Shown piece after piece: positions 26,187-35,221 of a stretch of DNA of 64,000 bases. This DNA is from Coriobacteriia bacterium. GTDB lineage: Bacteria > Actinomycetota > Coriobacteriia > Coriobacteriales > Eggerthellaceae. Where the stretch lies: assembly GCA_030537355.1 (NCBI GenBank), contig JAUNNF010000004.1:1-64000 (forward strand), written 5' to 3'. The translations under genes were made by a program, and so were the position numbers. The notes under the pieces are model-generated. The model searched no databases. It saw only the letters and a list, made by a program, of their open reading frames with translations, and was not told where the DNA came from. How positions within the stretch are numbered: position 1 is the stretch's first letter; each line of letters starts with the position of its first letter.

Positions 26187-26708
26187 TTAATTTGCTCCTT
26201 TAGTAGATGAAAATAATTGATCTACATACTCGGAGGCTTCTTCTGAAATAGATTTTTCCTTTTTTGCTGTAACGTGAGAATTTGGACCAAAATCTGTAAC
26301 AAAAGATCCTAGAGACTTCTGTAATTGTTGTGCGTGTTCTTTTATTTCTTCTTCAGTATCACCACGAATGACATCTACAGGAACTCCAAATTCTTTTGCA
26401 GCATTTTCCTTCCATTCTCTTTGTTTTTTTTCAGCTTTTAGAGCATCAAGTTCAGCTTGAATTACGTCTTTGTCCTTAAGCTTTTCTTCATACTCAGCTG
26501 TAACAGATTTAACCTCTCTTGCATGCTTTTCCTTTAGCCTGTTGATACGATTTCTAACTAATTCGTCAACTTGCTTTTGTTGTTCATCAGTAAAGGTTTT
26601 TCCTGCTTTTTTTTCCGAATCAGTATCATCTTTCATTTCCTCTTCTTCTTCGATTTCAACTTCATCGTCTTTTTCCTGCTCTTCTACAGCAGTTTTTTTT
26701 TGGTCCAT
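26187..26708 (-). CDS. Phage scaffolding protein
   Basis: This protein has about 173 aa from the start MDQKKTAVEE, preceded by AAAGGTGGTCATC; a longer open frame lies upstream but lacks a ribosome site. The sequence is very acidic at first (EEQEKDDEVEIEEEEEMKD) and then coiled coil (about 40-120), ending DYVDQLFSSTKGAN-like, the usual scaffold design. It comes right before the major capsid. Confidence 0.85.
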   Translation of the reverse strand: MDQKKTAVEEQEKDDEVEIEEEEEMKDDTDSEKKAGKTFTDEQQKQVDELVRNRINRLKEKHAREVKSVTAEYEEKLKDKDVIQAELDALKAEKKQREWKENAAKEFGVPVDVIRGDTEEEIKEHAQQLQKSLGSFVTDFGPNSHVTAKKEKSISEEASEYVDQLFSSTKGAN

Positions 26709-26780
26709 GATGACCACCTTTCCCGTGTCATAACACGTAATCAGGGAAGCTTTAACAGTACTTCCAAACTTAATTGATAT

Positions 26781-26807
26781 AAAAAAAGACACCTGAACAG
26801 GTGTCTT
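26781..26807 (-). terminator. Rho-independent terminator inside the structural operon
   Basis: A perfect 10-bp stem AAGACACCTG/CAGGTGTCTT with a 2-nt loop is followed on the minus strand by T5. It sits between the MuF-like gene and the scaffold gene. It could lower distal expression or act with antitermination. Confidence 0.85.
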
Positions 26808-26829
26808 AATTTAGCCTATATAAATAAAT

Positions 26830-27579
26830 TTATCTATGTTCTCTAGCGTATTGGTGTGAAAAAGTTTTATCACCGAATAGTTTACTATGATCAGCAAATC
26901 GGCCGTCTCCACGCTCACGTCCTTCTTCCCTCTTTTCAAGAAGCTCATCACGTTGTTTTATATACTCATCATAATAATCATCAGCTTCATTACCTGAATA
27001 ATTAACATCATCAGCTGGCATTGGAGTACAATTACAATGATCATGAAAAAAGCCATCGTCTGCATAACCGTCTTCATCCCAATGCATTGCTCCCCTTGAA
27101 GCCATAGCTAAACAAAACATACAAGCATCAGGGCTTGCTATAATTTGATATGCCATATTATTCTCGCTACAGTTGCGAGACATTGTTTTTCGAGAGCAGC
27201 CTCTTACTTGATCTGCAATCATATAATATAGCTGGTTATAGAATTCTTCTATATCATCATCTGCATACTGCATAGCAAGCTGTTTAACCCTACTACTTAT
27301 TGAGTTCCAATCAATTAGATCGTCATAAAACTGAACAGATACGTTATTTCCTGCTTTTGCACATATTTCATCAAATACCATACAAGATATAAGCTGTGCA
27401 TTGTCTGAAAAATATGGCAAAACTTCTCTAATTGCATTGTTAGCAACTGAGCTTAACTCACTGGCTGTTCCTGTCCTGCCTTGAAGTCTTTGTCTCACAA
27501 CATTGACAGCATTTTGAGCTTGTTGCTCGATATTAGCTCTATAATTCGCTAATTGCTGTTGATTTATCGTTATCGACAT
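26830..27579 (-). CDS. MuF-like head morphogenesis (minor capsid) protein
   Basis: This 249-aa protein has the MuF C-terminal pattern: Cys pairs in PDACMFCLAMASRG and FFHDHCNCTPMPADD (possible metal site). It follows the portal and overlaps it by about 40 nt. The ATG-SITIN start is chosen over an upstream TTG because of its AAG-rich spacing. Such proteins are head-injected or minor capsid components. Confidence 0.8.
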   Translation of the reverse strand: MSITINQQQLANYRANIEQQAQNAVNVVRQRLQGRTGTASELSSVANNAIREVLPYFSDNAQLISCMVFDEICAKAGNNVSVQFYDDLIDWNSISSRVKQLAMQYADDDIEEFYNQLYYMIADQVRGCSRKTMSRNCSENNMAYQIIASPDACMFCLAMASRGAMHWDEDGYADDGFFHDHCNCTPMPADDVNYSGNEADDYYDEYIKQRDELLEKREEGRERGDGRFADHSKLFGDKTFSHQYAREHR

Positions 27580-29068
27580 CTTCAACTACTTCCTTATCGG
27601 TCTTTGGTACATTCTTAATATTTTGTCCAGTGTTATTTTCAAGTCCACTATTAAGCTTATAATCTAATTGTGAAATTCTTTCTTCCACTCTGAATTTATG
27701 TGCCCTTGAGGCTAATCTTTTTGCCTGCTCATCGTTATATCCACAATTTCTCCAATATTCTTCTGTCTCTACTAACCATTCACATACTGAAGCTTGCTTA
27801 ACCATCGCATCAGTCTGCGATGCTATACTAGGAGTAAATGGATTTTTCCAATTTACAGAAATATATTTAATTTTGTCATCTAAATTATCGAATGACTTCT
27901 TCTCGCTAACCATAAAAACCATATAAGCTATATCACATAAAGTATAGCTATTAGATTCATTTAAGTCTTCTGCCTCTTTACATAAATTTTCCATACTAGC
28001 GCGTAAAGCCTCGGCACTACTTGGATTATCGTGAATTATTCCTAAATCCGAAACAGCTATATTGGTCTCTGCGGCAAAACGTGAAGCTAAGTTTCTCATT
28101 ACATCTAAATGTGGCTGCATACTTGCTGCAGGTAACTGACCATATTCAGGCAAGTCACCATTTTGATCACGTTGAGCCAATAGCATATTAGAAAAATAAG
28201 TTTTTCGTTTATCCTGGTCAAACAATTCTTCAGATGCACCTAGTAAATATCTATGCGGAACACTAAATACATCCGAATGCATAGTTGTACGCAACAATTC
28301 TCTTTGCATTTCATCAGTAATTCCACGTACGGTTTTACTTATTCTAGATTTACCAAAAGGTCTATCATCATCTGGCTTGTATGACATACTAACCATCATT
28401 GGTCTATTGTAGTTATGCTTATATATTTTAGTAATATACCAACGTTCTTCAATATACCTAAATTGTATATTGTAATCATCTGTATATAACTCAACTGTAC
28501 ATGGTCTATCAATTCCGTTTGAGTCTGTATCAAAATCTGTTATTACAAACCCATACTTAATTCTTCTTAAATCATAATCCCATACAGCGGAGGCTCTTGT
28601 TGCATTAAAATATCTAATTATTGGATACCCATTAGGTCCGTCAGTAACAGTCCAAAACCCACATCCGTATACTAATTCGCTTGGTAGAGCCATCTTATAT
28701 GACATTGAAAATTTATTATCTTTTAATATTTTATCAAGATCTTCGTTAGCTTCACCTCTAAAGGAGAATCCGTCATATATTGAACGCATGGCTAAAAGCT
28801 CAACACATTTTGCGCTCCATCCTACAGACAAGTTAATGTCTTTGTAATCTTCTGGAACTTCTACACCTAAATCAGAACAAGTATGTTCATCTTTAAAATA
28901 TGACCATCTAATAGCATTATTAGTTAATCTTTTTCTCCATATATTCACTAATTGAGTTAATATATTCTTATATAAATCATTAAGCTCTTTTTTTTCATTA
29001 TTTACTAGATAAACAGCATTTGATATACCAGAAAGACGCGAATCTTCGCGTTCTTTGTTCTCTAACAT
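27539..29068 (-). CDS. Portal protein (SPP1 gp6/DUF1483-type)
   Basis: This 509-aa protein directly follows the large terminase. Typical portal patterns include WSYFKDEHTCSDLG at the N-terminus, PFGKSRISKTVRGITDEMQ in the core and NIAVSDLGIIHDNPSSAEA at the C-terminal third. It forms the dodecameric entry vertex. It joins the terminase stop exactly. Confidence 0.9.
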   Translation of the reverse strand: MLENKEREDSRLSGISNAVYLVNNEKKELNDLYKNILTQLVNIWRKRLTNNAIRWSYFKDEHTCSDLGVEVPEDYKDINLSVGWSAKCVELLAMRSIYDGFSFRGEANEDLDKILKDNKFSMSYKMALPSELVYGCGFWTVTDGPNGYPIIRYFNATRASAVWDYDLRRIKYGFVITDFDTDSNGIDRPCTVELYTDDYNIQFRYIEERWYITKIYKHNYNRPMMVSMSYKPDDDRPFGKSRISKTVRGITDEMQRELLRTTMHSDVFSVPHRYLLGASEELFDQDKRKTYFSNMLLAQRDQNGDLPEYGQLPAASMQPHLDVMRNLASRFAAETNIAVSDLGIIHDNPSSAEALRASMENLCKEAEDLNESNSYTLCDIAYMVFMVSEKKSFDNLDDKIKYISVNWKNPFTPSIASQTDAMVKQASVCEWLVETEEYWRNCGYNDEQAKRLASRAHKFRVEERISQLDYKLNSGLENNTGQNIKNVPKTDKEVVEDVDNDKSTAISEL

Positions 29069-30528
29069 TAGCGTATTCGCCCCTTTCTATTTGGATCTCT
29101 TTTTGTTTTTCTACTTGCATAATATGCAAGTGCTACGCTTTCTATGATTGCGCTTGGTGTATCCATTGCATCACACCAGCTCCAACCACCTTGTGTTCCT
29201 ATAGGCCTTCGAAGACAATTACATGCACTTTCATTCAGGCCTTCTTGGTCAAAATGAGTAATCTCATGTTCGTTTATTGCACTTTCTAACATAGAGCTTG
29301 CGGCAATCACTTCACTTGTACTTGCAAGCCATACACATGGTTTTGGAACTCCCATATCTATTAGTCTTTGTGCAAGATCAGCACTTTTATTTTTCCCATC
29401 GATAATAATCTGAGCACAACTTTTACTAATCGGTGCAAAGAAATTCAATAACCATGTAAGAGTATCTGTATCTCGATATTTAATAGCTTCTACATGTCTA
29501 ATTTCACTATTGTTAGGCTTAAGACAAACGGCCAGAGCCCCCATCTGGCCGTTAGCCGCAAACTTAACAGCAAAGCACTTAACGCCTTCTGTAGGCACTT
29601 TATCGATAGCGCATTTATCCCAATTTGATTTCTTAATTGGTACATCGCCTTTCACTTTATAATCATACCAATGGCCTAAATATTCTCTATTAAATTCATC
29701 TATAGGTGTTTTTCCTGCTTCAGCTCTTATTGTACGTGGCGAGATTAGTAAACCTAAGCTAGGATTTGTTTTGTACCACCATTTCTCTTCACGAGGGTCT
29801 TTTTCTTCTTCACAAGACCATTCAACATAAGAGATCTCTTCTGTTGAATTGCCTTCAATAACCCCGTTTCTTATTTTTTCAAAAGCATCTCCTGTTTCAG
29901 TTGGATCTGGAGGTGTTCCCGCATATATCGTTAACGCACAATTTTCACCATTTGCAAAAGTAAGAGCATCTATTTGACTTTGTAGAGTACTTGTTAAAGC
30001 TTGCGCTTCATCATAAATAAGTAAGCTAACCTTAGATACTCCACGTCCTGTTTTTGGGCTTCTAGTTCTAAACTGCGCTTTAGTAACAGTTACTGTTCCG
30101 TCATCATTTGGAATTCTTACAACAATGCATTCTTTTCCGTTCGAACGCATTACTTGAGATATTTCATCTAAATCATCATTAGTTTCAAAAACTTGAGCCA
30201 CACGCTCATATATCTCATTAGCCGTATCACCATTATGCGCAGTATATAAAACTCTTAAGCCAAGAATAAGTAAAAAATACAGGATTATTACTACAATAAT
30301 TTCTGTTTTTCCGTTTTGCCTAGGAACGCTCATGCAAAAAGACAAAGCTTTAAAACATCCATCCTTATCTCGTATTAAAGCATATCTAACACAATCTTTT
30401 TGCCAATCAAACAAATGTATTCCGTAAGCTTCTCCTAACTCTATTGCTAGATCTCCGTCAGGAGAAGCCCCCTTAGGCACTTTTTTAATTCGAGGTTGCC
30501 GACTTCCTATCTTTTTCTTTTGCGGCAT
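29068..30528 (-). CDS. Terminase large subunit
   Basis: This 486-aa protein has Walker A SVPRQNGKTE at residues 67-76, Walker B LLIYDEAQ (about 169-175) with catalytic E174, a coupling motif in IYAGTPP, and a C-terminal RNase-H-like nuclease with acidic residues (IIDGKNKSADLAQ). It packages DNA with the small subunit. It overlaps the small-subunit gene by 44 nt. Confidence 0.93.
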   Translation of the reverse strand: MPQKKKIGSRQPRIKKVPKGASPDGDLAIELGEAYGIHLFDWQKDCVRYALIRDKDGCFKALSFCMSVPRQNGKTEIIVVIILYFLLILGLRVLYTAHNGDTANEIYERVAQVFETNDDLDEISQVMRSNGKECIVVRIPNDDGTVTVTKAQFRTRSPKTGRGVSKVSLLIYDEAQALTSTLQSQIDALTFANGENCALTIYAGTPPDPTETGDAFEKIRNGVIEGNSTEEISYVEWSCEEEKDPREEKWWYKTNPSLGLLISPRTIRAEAGKTPIDEFNREYLGHWYDYKVKGDVPIKKSNWDKCAIDKVPTEGVKCFAVKFAANGQMGALAVCLKPNNSEIRHVEAIKYRDTDTLTWLLNFFAPISKSCAQIIIDGKNKSADLAQRLIDMGVPKPCVWLASTSEVIAASSMLESAINEHEITHFDQEGLNESACNCLRRPIGTQGGWSWCDAMDTPSAIIESVALAYYASRKTKRDPNRKGRIR

Positions 30529-30880
30529 CAGCTTTACCCCTTATTAGTCTAAAGCCCCCTTTTGCAATATTGTTTTTGGGAGCTACTTCATCTTTAATTC
30601 CTAATTGTTTATTGATTGCTCTAATCTCAGCACTTGCTTGTTTCATAGAACCTAGTTGCGGCCTAGCTTTCTCGTCTCCTATTTCATTCATGTAAGAAAC
30701 AGAGACGTTTCCATCATCATCTGAGATATCGTCCATACACTGATCTAAAACCATGTACCAATAACAAAGCGTTTTTAATACTGGTATATCTGATTCATCA
30801 AAGTCATGATTTGACGTTATATGCACCCATATATCACGCTTTTTTTTGTTCTTTTCAATATCTTCAGGTATATTCAACAT
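30485..30880 (-). CDS. Terminase small subunit (P27-like)
   Basis: This 131-aa protein sits between HNH and the large terminase. The N-terminal helical part WVHITSNHDFDESDIPVLK and the central PQLGSMKQASAEIRAIN match P27-family small terminases, which bind the packaging site. The charged C-terminus overlaps the large-subunit start. Confidence 0.82.
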   Translation of the reverse strand: MLNIPEDIEKNKKKRDIWVHITSNHDFDESDIPVLKTLCYWYMVLDQCMDDISDDDGNVSVSYMNEIGDEKARPQLGSMKQASAEIRAINKQLGIKDEVAPKNNIAKGGFRLIRGKADAAKEKDRKSATSN

Positions 30881-31082
30881 ATTGATGTCCTTATCTGTTT
30901 AGCATGTGCTATAATGAGAAAAATCCCAATCGGGGAGAAAATCACCCTTTGGTGCGTTGAGCTAGGCAACGTAGGGTGGGAGGGTATATCCCCCAGACCA
31001 TCGCACCTGTTCACGCCACGTATAAAAGCTTCATAGAATTATTTTTTTATTTTGATTAGGCATGCATGCTTAAAAAATAAAT

Positions 31083-31418
31083 TTAATTCCACTTCTGAGA
31101 AACTGGTAGCTGATTAAACCTTTTACCATTAGTACATGATGTTTCTTCAGGCAGCATATCACTCTTCTGTCTATTGCAAGTGTTATGAACCATTTGAAGA
31201 TTGTCCATCTTATATATTTCTCTTGGCGAAGCATTAGCTCCTCCAAGCTTTGACAACGGATAGATATGATCCATTACAGGTGCTAAAGGATGTGGATACT
31301 TAAGACTGTAATCCAACTCTTTACCACACAATGCACAATGAGTTGTAGTAGCTCTCAGCCTGGCTCTCGCTTTGTTATACGCTTGAGACTTGACCTTCCG
31401 AGGATTAACTTTGGCCAT
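31083..31418 (-). CDS. HNH endonuclease (packaging-associated)
   Basis: This protein has about 111 aa from MAKVNPRKVKSQ, a start supported by GGAG six bases upstream; the longer open frame begins 51 nt earlier. Zinc-binding CALCG, the HNH core (PVMDHIYPLSKLGGANAS) and CNRQKSD are all present. Phage HNH proteins next to terminase genes commonly cooperate with cos cleavage. It is followed by about 200 nt and the small terminase. Confidence 0.87.
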   Translation of the reverse strand: MAKVNPRKVKSQAYNKARARLRATTTHCALCGKELDYSLKYPHPLAPVMDHIYPLSKLGGANASPREIYKMDNLQMVHNTCNRQKSDMLPEETSCTNGKRFNQLPVSQKWN

Positions 31419-31590
31419 GAGGTACTCCGTACATATATGCTCCCCTACCTTTACATGGGGCACCCCCATCTTCGTAGGGAGGCCACCTATAATCTAACAC
31501 CCCTGCATAAACATTAGCAAATGGCTGAGCCAAGGAGTTTGGACCCAGCCATAAGCCGCCGTAAGAAGATTAAACGCAAGAGTAAATGCT

Positions 31591-31624
31591 AAAAGAAAAA
31601 GCACCAGCAATACTTGCCAGTGCT
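31591..31624 (-). terminator. Rho-independent terminator upstream of the packaging genes
   Basis: An 11-bp stem (AGCACTGGCAA pairing with TTGCTGGTGCT, with G-U wobbles) is followed by TTTTTCTTTT on the minus strand. It lies between the 613-aa gene and HNH, only about 15 nt after a consensus-like promoter on the same strand. Confidence 0.8.
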
Positions 31625-31646
31625 TAGTTACTTATCCTAGTTTAGT

Positions 31647-31675
31647 AATTTACTACATTTAATGTGACATGTCAA
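31647..31675 (-). promoter_or_regulatory. Late-operon promoter candidate
   Basis: On the minus strand TTGACA (31670-31675) and TAAATT (31647-31652) are spaced 17 bp, a consensus -35 with a near-consensus -10. It points toward the HNH/terminase genes. The terminator just downstream suggests attenuation or antitermination. Confidence 0.6.
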
Positions 31676-31738
31676 TAGTTAATTTAAGATACTTTAATTA
31701 ATGATTCGGCGGGCTGTAATAGTTTTCAGCTAACTTAA

Positions 31739-31904
31739 TTAGGAACAACCTGTGCCGAAGAAACATGGCGAGAAGTAAATAACAGGGTTAAAAATCCTGT
31801 GCTTGCTCAGCACTATTAGGAACTTCTTTTGCCATTAAAGTTCAGGCGAAGGGTAAGAACATAGCCTGATCCCGAACCAGAAGTTTTTAGGAACCCTTTT
31901 TGCC
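31739..31904 (+). repeat. Three 18-nt direct repeats in the packaging-region intergenic gap
   Basis: TTAGGAAC-N6-TGCC occurs at 31739-31756, 31816-31833 and 31887-31904 (77 and 71 nt apart). Small hairpins lie between them (ACAGG/CCTGT, GTGC/GCAC, TCAGGC/GCCTGA). The 504-nt gap from 31419 to 31922 has no ORF. The layout recalls the R sites of cosB in lambda-like phages, but a structured RNA is also possible. Confidence 0.75.
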
Positions 31905-31922
31905 TGTCCATATTATAACATA

Positions 31923-33764
31923 CTACTCACTTAAAAGTTCTATAAATGTTTCTTTTGATACAGTATCTAATGACAAATCAACTACTTCTTCATCAATCTC
32001 TGTCACGATCGCACCGTTACACTTTTTAATTAGATCGTTTAAAGTTAACACACATTCGTTTTTCTTTTGAGATACTTCTCTCATAGCGTTTGCATATTCA
32101 ACCTTTACTCCTCCGCGACCATTATCTATTTGCTGATTAGACATAATCCATTTGATCTTGTTATCTTCCAGAATCAAAGAACCAATTACTTGCGTATTAT
32201 TAATTACTGCAGAACCTTTGTATAATATTTCATTTGGGTTAACAGTATAATTTCTGTATTCCCCAACTTCGTGATCTGGCCTAGCAATAATAATTTCACA
32301 CGGTACATCACCAATACCTCTAAAATCTGTTACAGAAAGGTTCATAGACAAACCATAATTTTTTCCTATGTAAAACCATTCACTAGCACCCCTAGGCTCA
32401 GGAGCATCTGTTATGTCACCAGAAAATAAAACCTCATGATCTCCGCTTCTAAAACGCGAATTCCAACTATATCTCTTCCCGTCTTCATCGACAGCATGTA
32501 AGTCTAAATCTGTTTGTCTGTTGTCTTTGTTTTTCCAGTGAATTCCAACAAGCAACCCTTCAGCCTTATCGTTTAAAATAATATGTGATCCTTCTGGCAG
32601 GTTATCTGAATAAGCTTTTTCGCTTGTAGGTAAACCATAAATGATACCCTCAGGTATATAGAACTTTTTACCTGAAAAAGCAATACGATTATTTATCTCG
32701 TTAATAATATATTCCTGCTTAACGTCAATGTCTTTAGCAGCATTATCATTGCTTTGCTCTTTAACAAAAACTTTACCATTTCTGATTCTAAAAATATTAT
32801 ATTCTGTATCAACTTGTTTAAACTGCAATACATTATATAAAGCAAATAGCTTATATATCGTCACCTCACGAAGACGTTTTTCAAATTCATGTGAATCTTT
32901 TAAAGTAAATTCTTGGCTTGTAAGCATAGTAAGTATATCTTGTTTTACAGGTTTGTGATACTTATAAGCAAGCTTCCTTATCTTATTGATTAAGCTTTTT
33001 GTCTTTTCGTTTTTCATTGCTAAAAACAAAGGTTTGTTTCGATACCATACAGATGCAAGCTTTTGAACACCATAATTACACTGCTGCACATATAAAGACA
33101 AATACTTATCCACCTCGTCAATATCAGCTTCTTTAATTCTTTTAATAAGATCGTAGCTTTTAATTTTTAAAGTAGATCCAGTAAGTTTATAAATTACATA
33201 GCGAAGAAATGCTTCTGGATTATCTGGTACCTTATCGTTCTTTTCATACCACAAAATCATTAATTCTCTATTATTGATTTTGTCAACGTCTATCTTCTCA
33301 ATAAACAACGAGACATCATTAATAGTCTGCTGAGATAAGGCAATGCCGCTAGATGTTAACGTTTCGAGTTTATCTTTAAGTTCAGCTTCAGTAATTGGTT
33401 TAATAGTAGTGTATGTTTTTAACACTTCCACGATATCTAACTGTTCATTAGGAATATAGCCATCAGGAGTTAATCCTATACTTGCAAATCCATATGTAGT
33501 AATATAATGAATTAATTGTTGTATAACCAATTGTCCAATATCTGCTTCAGCTACTGTAGTGTAATCTTTGTGCAAAGTAGCATTAAGCTCTTCATGACTA
33601 ATTTTGTAAAGTTGCCTTGCGCCATCCTTAACATATTGTGGTGCTGTTTTTGGAATGACTATACCTTCTTTGGTCATGTCTTCATCTACTGTATTACTTG
33701 CTCTGCCAACATAAGCCTTAAATAATCGTAATACTGCTATTTGTTCTTCTTTATTTAGTTTCAT
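31923..33764 (-). CDS. Large protein with C-terminal TerD/MXAN_6230-like domain
   Basis: This 613-aa protein has no recognised N-terminal domain. Around residues 412-466 it carries HWKNKDNRQTDLDL and SGDITDAPEPRGASEW, resembling the TerD-like/MXAN_6230 (SCO0854) stress-protein domains, where acidic residues bind calcium. The N-terminal ~350 residues are helical and lysine-rich. It is unusual in an early phage operon. Its ATG overlaps the stop of the YqaJ-type exonuclease, suggesting a shared role. The assignment rests on motif resemblance only. Confidence 0.55.
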   Translation of the reverse strand: MKLNKEEQIAVLRLFKAYVGRASNTVDEDMTKEGIVIPKTAPQYVKDGARQLYKISHEELNATLHKDYTTVAEADIGQLVIQQLIHYITTYGFASIGLTPDGYIPNEQLDIVEVLKTYTTIKPITEAELKDKLETLTSSGIALSQQTINDVSLFIEKIDVDKINNRELMILWYEKNDKVPDNPEAFLRYVIYKLTGSTLKIKSYDLIKRIKEADIDEVDKYLSLYVQQCNYGVQKLASVWYRNKPLFLAMKNEKTKSLINKIRKLAYKYHKPVKQDILTMLTSQEFTLKDSHEFEKRLREVTIYKLFALYNVLQFKQVDTEYNIFRIRNGKVFVKEQSNDNAAKDIDVKQEYIINEINNRIAFSGKKFYIPEGIIYGLPTSEKAYSDNLPEGSHIILNDKAEGLLVGIHWKNKDNRQTDLDLHAVDEDGKRYSWNSRFRSGDHEVLFSGDITDAPEPRGASEWFYIGKNYGLSMNLSVTDFRGIGDVPCEIIIARPDHEVGEYRNYTVNPNEILYKGSAVINNTQVIGSLILEDNKIKWIMSNQQIDNGRGGVKVEYANAMREVSQKKNECVLTLNDLIKKCNGAIVTEIDEEVVDLSLDTVSKETFIELLSE

Positions 33765-34621
33765 TTTAATAACCCACTTTCTTTCATTACGTTTTCAACC
33801 TTGTTCATTTCTTCGTAATATTCCTTTGCGACATCTTCTTCTGTCACAATTGGTTTATCGTACTCTTTAGCATTAGATTCAAGCTCTTGTTTAACTTCGT
33901 TATAAACACTCAAAATACTTAATGCTGTAAGAATTTCAAGCTTTAGATCCTCACGCTTATACGTAACTAAACGAGAATATTGTGGCAAATTAGGATTAAA
34001 GAAATATAAGTTACCGCACTCAATATCTGGATCAGTAATCATTGCAGCAACTATCTGCCAACGCTCGTCAAGATCTTCTTTTTTAGCTACGCAGCATTCC
34101 ATATGGTGTTCTGACATATAGCATTTAATCTCCAGTATCGAATATTTATTGCCTGATTCCCTGCCTGTTTCTATAACAGTATCGCAATTATCAGGTTGTG
34201 GAAACGATACAGCATCAGGACTAAAACCTATACCAAGTTCCAAATTTCTAACTAAAACATCATCCCAGTGATAAAATGTTTCTTTATTGTCATGATTAAA
34301 TTGCTTTATAGCGAACTTTTCAAACCAATGACCACGTGCTGCATCATTAAAACTGTATACATCCAGTGGCTCAACAGATTTCTTTTTAGCCCACATTTTT
34401 GCAAACATTGGAAACATACTTGGGTCTTCTTTAAAAGAAGCTTTAAGTTCAGCATTTTCTATTTTTTCTATAGTTAACGGACTTCTTTTTGTGTCCGTTA
34501 TACCAAACACTTGCTTCCAATTTGTTTTTAAATTTTTGAAATCAGATGCTGTCAATATCTGATGCTCTTTTCTGACTTTTAACCAGTCTTCACTTACTCT
34601 ATGCTTGTAATTAATCTTCAT
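33761..34621 (-). CDS. YqaJ-type viral recombinase exonuclease
   Basis: This 286-aa protein has the YqaJ/lambda-exo-like PD-(D/E)XK core: RGHWFEKFA (motif with E), GFSPDAVS with the first acidic residue, and YSILEIKCYM giving E-x-K. ERWQIVAAM follows. It should be a 5'-3' dsDNA exonuclease working with an annealing protein; no RecT is recognisable nearby. The start is preceded by AAGGAGAAAAAC. Confidence 0.87.
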   Translation of the reverse strand: MKINYKHRVSEDWLKVRKEHQILTASDFKNLKTNWKQVFGITDTKRSPLTIEKIENAELKASFKEDPSMFPMFAKMWAKKKSVEPLDVYSFNDAARGHWFEKFAIKQFNHDNKETFYHWDDVLVRNLELGIGFSPDAVSFPQPDNCDTVIETGRESGNKYSILEIKCYMSEHHMECCVAKKEDLDERWQIVAAMITDPDIECGNLYFFNPNLPQYSRLVTYKREDLKLEILTALSILSVYNEVKQELESNAKEYDKPIVTEEDVAKEYYEEMNKVENVMKESGLLK

Positions 34622-34787
34622 TGTTTTTCTCCTTAATTGATCTTAAACCTTTAACAAACAACAAAAAGAACGTGACAAATACCATGCTTATTGATAAGCC
34701 AATCACAACTATTATGGAACCAACAGTACCAATAAAAACATAATTCAATACATTACATAATGCTTCTGATATAAAATTCCAGTTCAT
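34611..34787 (-). CDS. Small membrane protein
   Basis: This 58-aa protein (MNWNFISEALCNVLNYV...) has a single strong transmembrane helix and a basic tail. GGGAGGAAT precedes the ATG. Its stop overlaps the exonuclease start. The function is unknown. Confidence 0.6.
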   Translation of the reverse strand: MNWNFISEALCNVLNYVFIGTVGSIIVVIGLSISMVFVTFFLLFVKGLRSIKEKNNED

Positions 34788-34796
34788 TATTCCTCC

Positions 34797-34973
34797 CTAA
34801 TTTTTAAATATAAAAATTTCATGATCAGATAAAATATCATCGGCGTATAAAAATTTTTTGCCACAACCTATACGAAAGTTTCTAAAGATTAAAGAGCCGA
34901 ACTTATAATGTTCACGTACTCTTTTTGAGCATTTATACCTTATTAAAAATATATAAAACTTTAAACGTTGCAT
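34797..34973 (-). CDS. Small basic phage protein
   Basis: This 58-aa, lysine/arginine- and aromatic-rich protein has a strong ribosome site (GGAGGACGA). The function is unknown; it may be a DNA- or RNA-binding early protein. Confidence 0.6.
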   Translation of the reverse strand: MQRLKFYIFLIRYKCSKRVREHYKFGSLIFRNFRIGCGKKFLYADDILSDHEIFIFKN

Positions 34974-35128
34974 TCGTCCTCCAAATCTTTAATAACCATT
35001 CTTATGGTCTTATACACGTCATATTTTCTATCGGTATCACGAAAATTACCGCTGCCATAGAACTTAAGGCTTTCATCAACATAACGCTTTAAGCTTTCCC
35101 ACTTTTTCTTGTACTTTAGATCTTCCAT
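34961..35128 (-). CDS. Small phage protein
   Basis: This 55-aa charged helical protein (MEDLKYKKKWESLKRYV) overlaps the next downstream ORF. The ribosome site is weak. The function is unknown. Confidence 0.5.
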   Translation of the reverse strand: MEDLKYKKKWESLKRYVDESLKFYGSGNFRDTDRKYDVYKTIRMVIKDLEDECNV

Positions 35129-35221
35129 TTATACCCACTTATCATGACTTAAAGCAATAATGCATGCTATCAATACGGCAATTACACCAATTATATTAAC
35201 TAGATCTTCTACTCCTGACAT
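35129..35221 (-). CDS. 30-aa membrane peptide
   Basis: This is a minimal ORF (MSGVEDLVNIIGVIAVLIACI) with one hydrophobic segment. Its TAA abuts the ATG of the next gene, and its start lies in the 3' end of the regulator gene. Tight packing supports it, but it is short. Confidence 0.45.
   Translation of the reverse strand: MSGVEDLVNIIGVIAVLIACIIALSHDKWV

Noticed and set aside
31739-31904. CRISPR array
   Set aside because: There are only three partly degenerate 18-nt repeats, with spacers of uneven size and no cas genes.
31419-31922. HEARO/OMEGA-type RNA next to an HNH gene
   Set aside because: The HNH gene is a short packaging-type protein, not an IscB-like enzyme, and the repeats fit packaging sites better.
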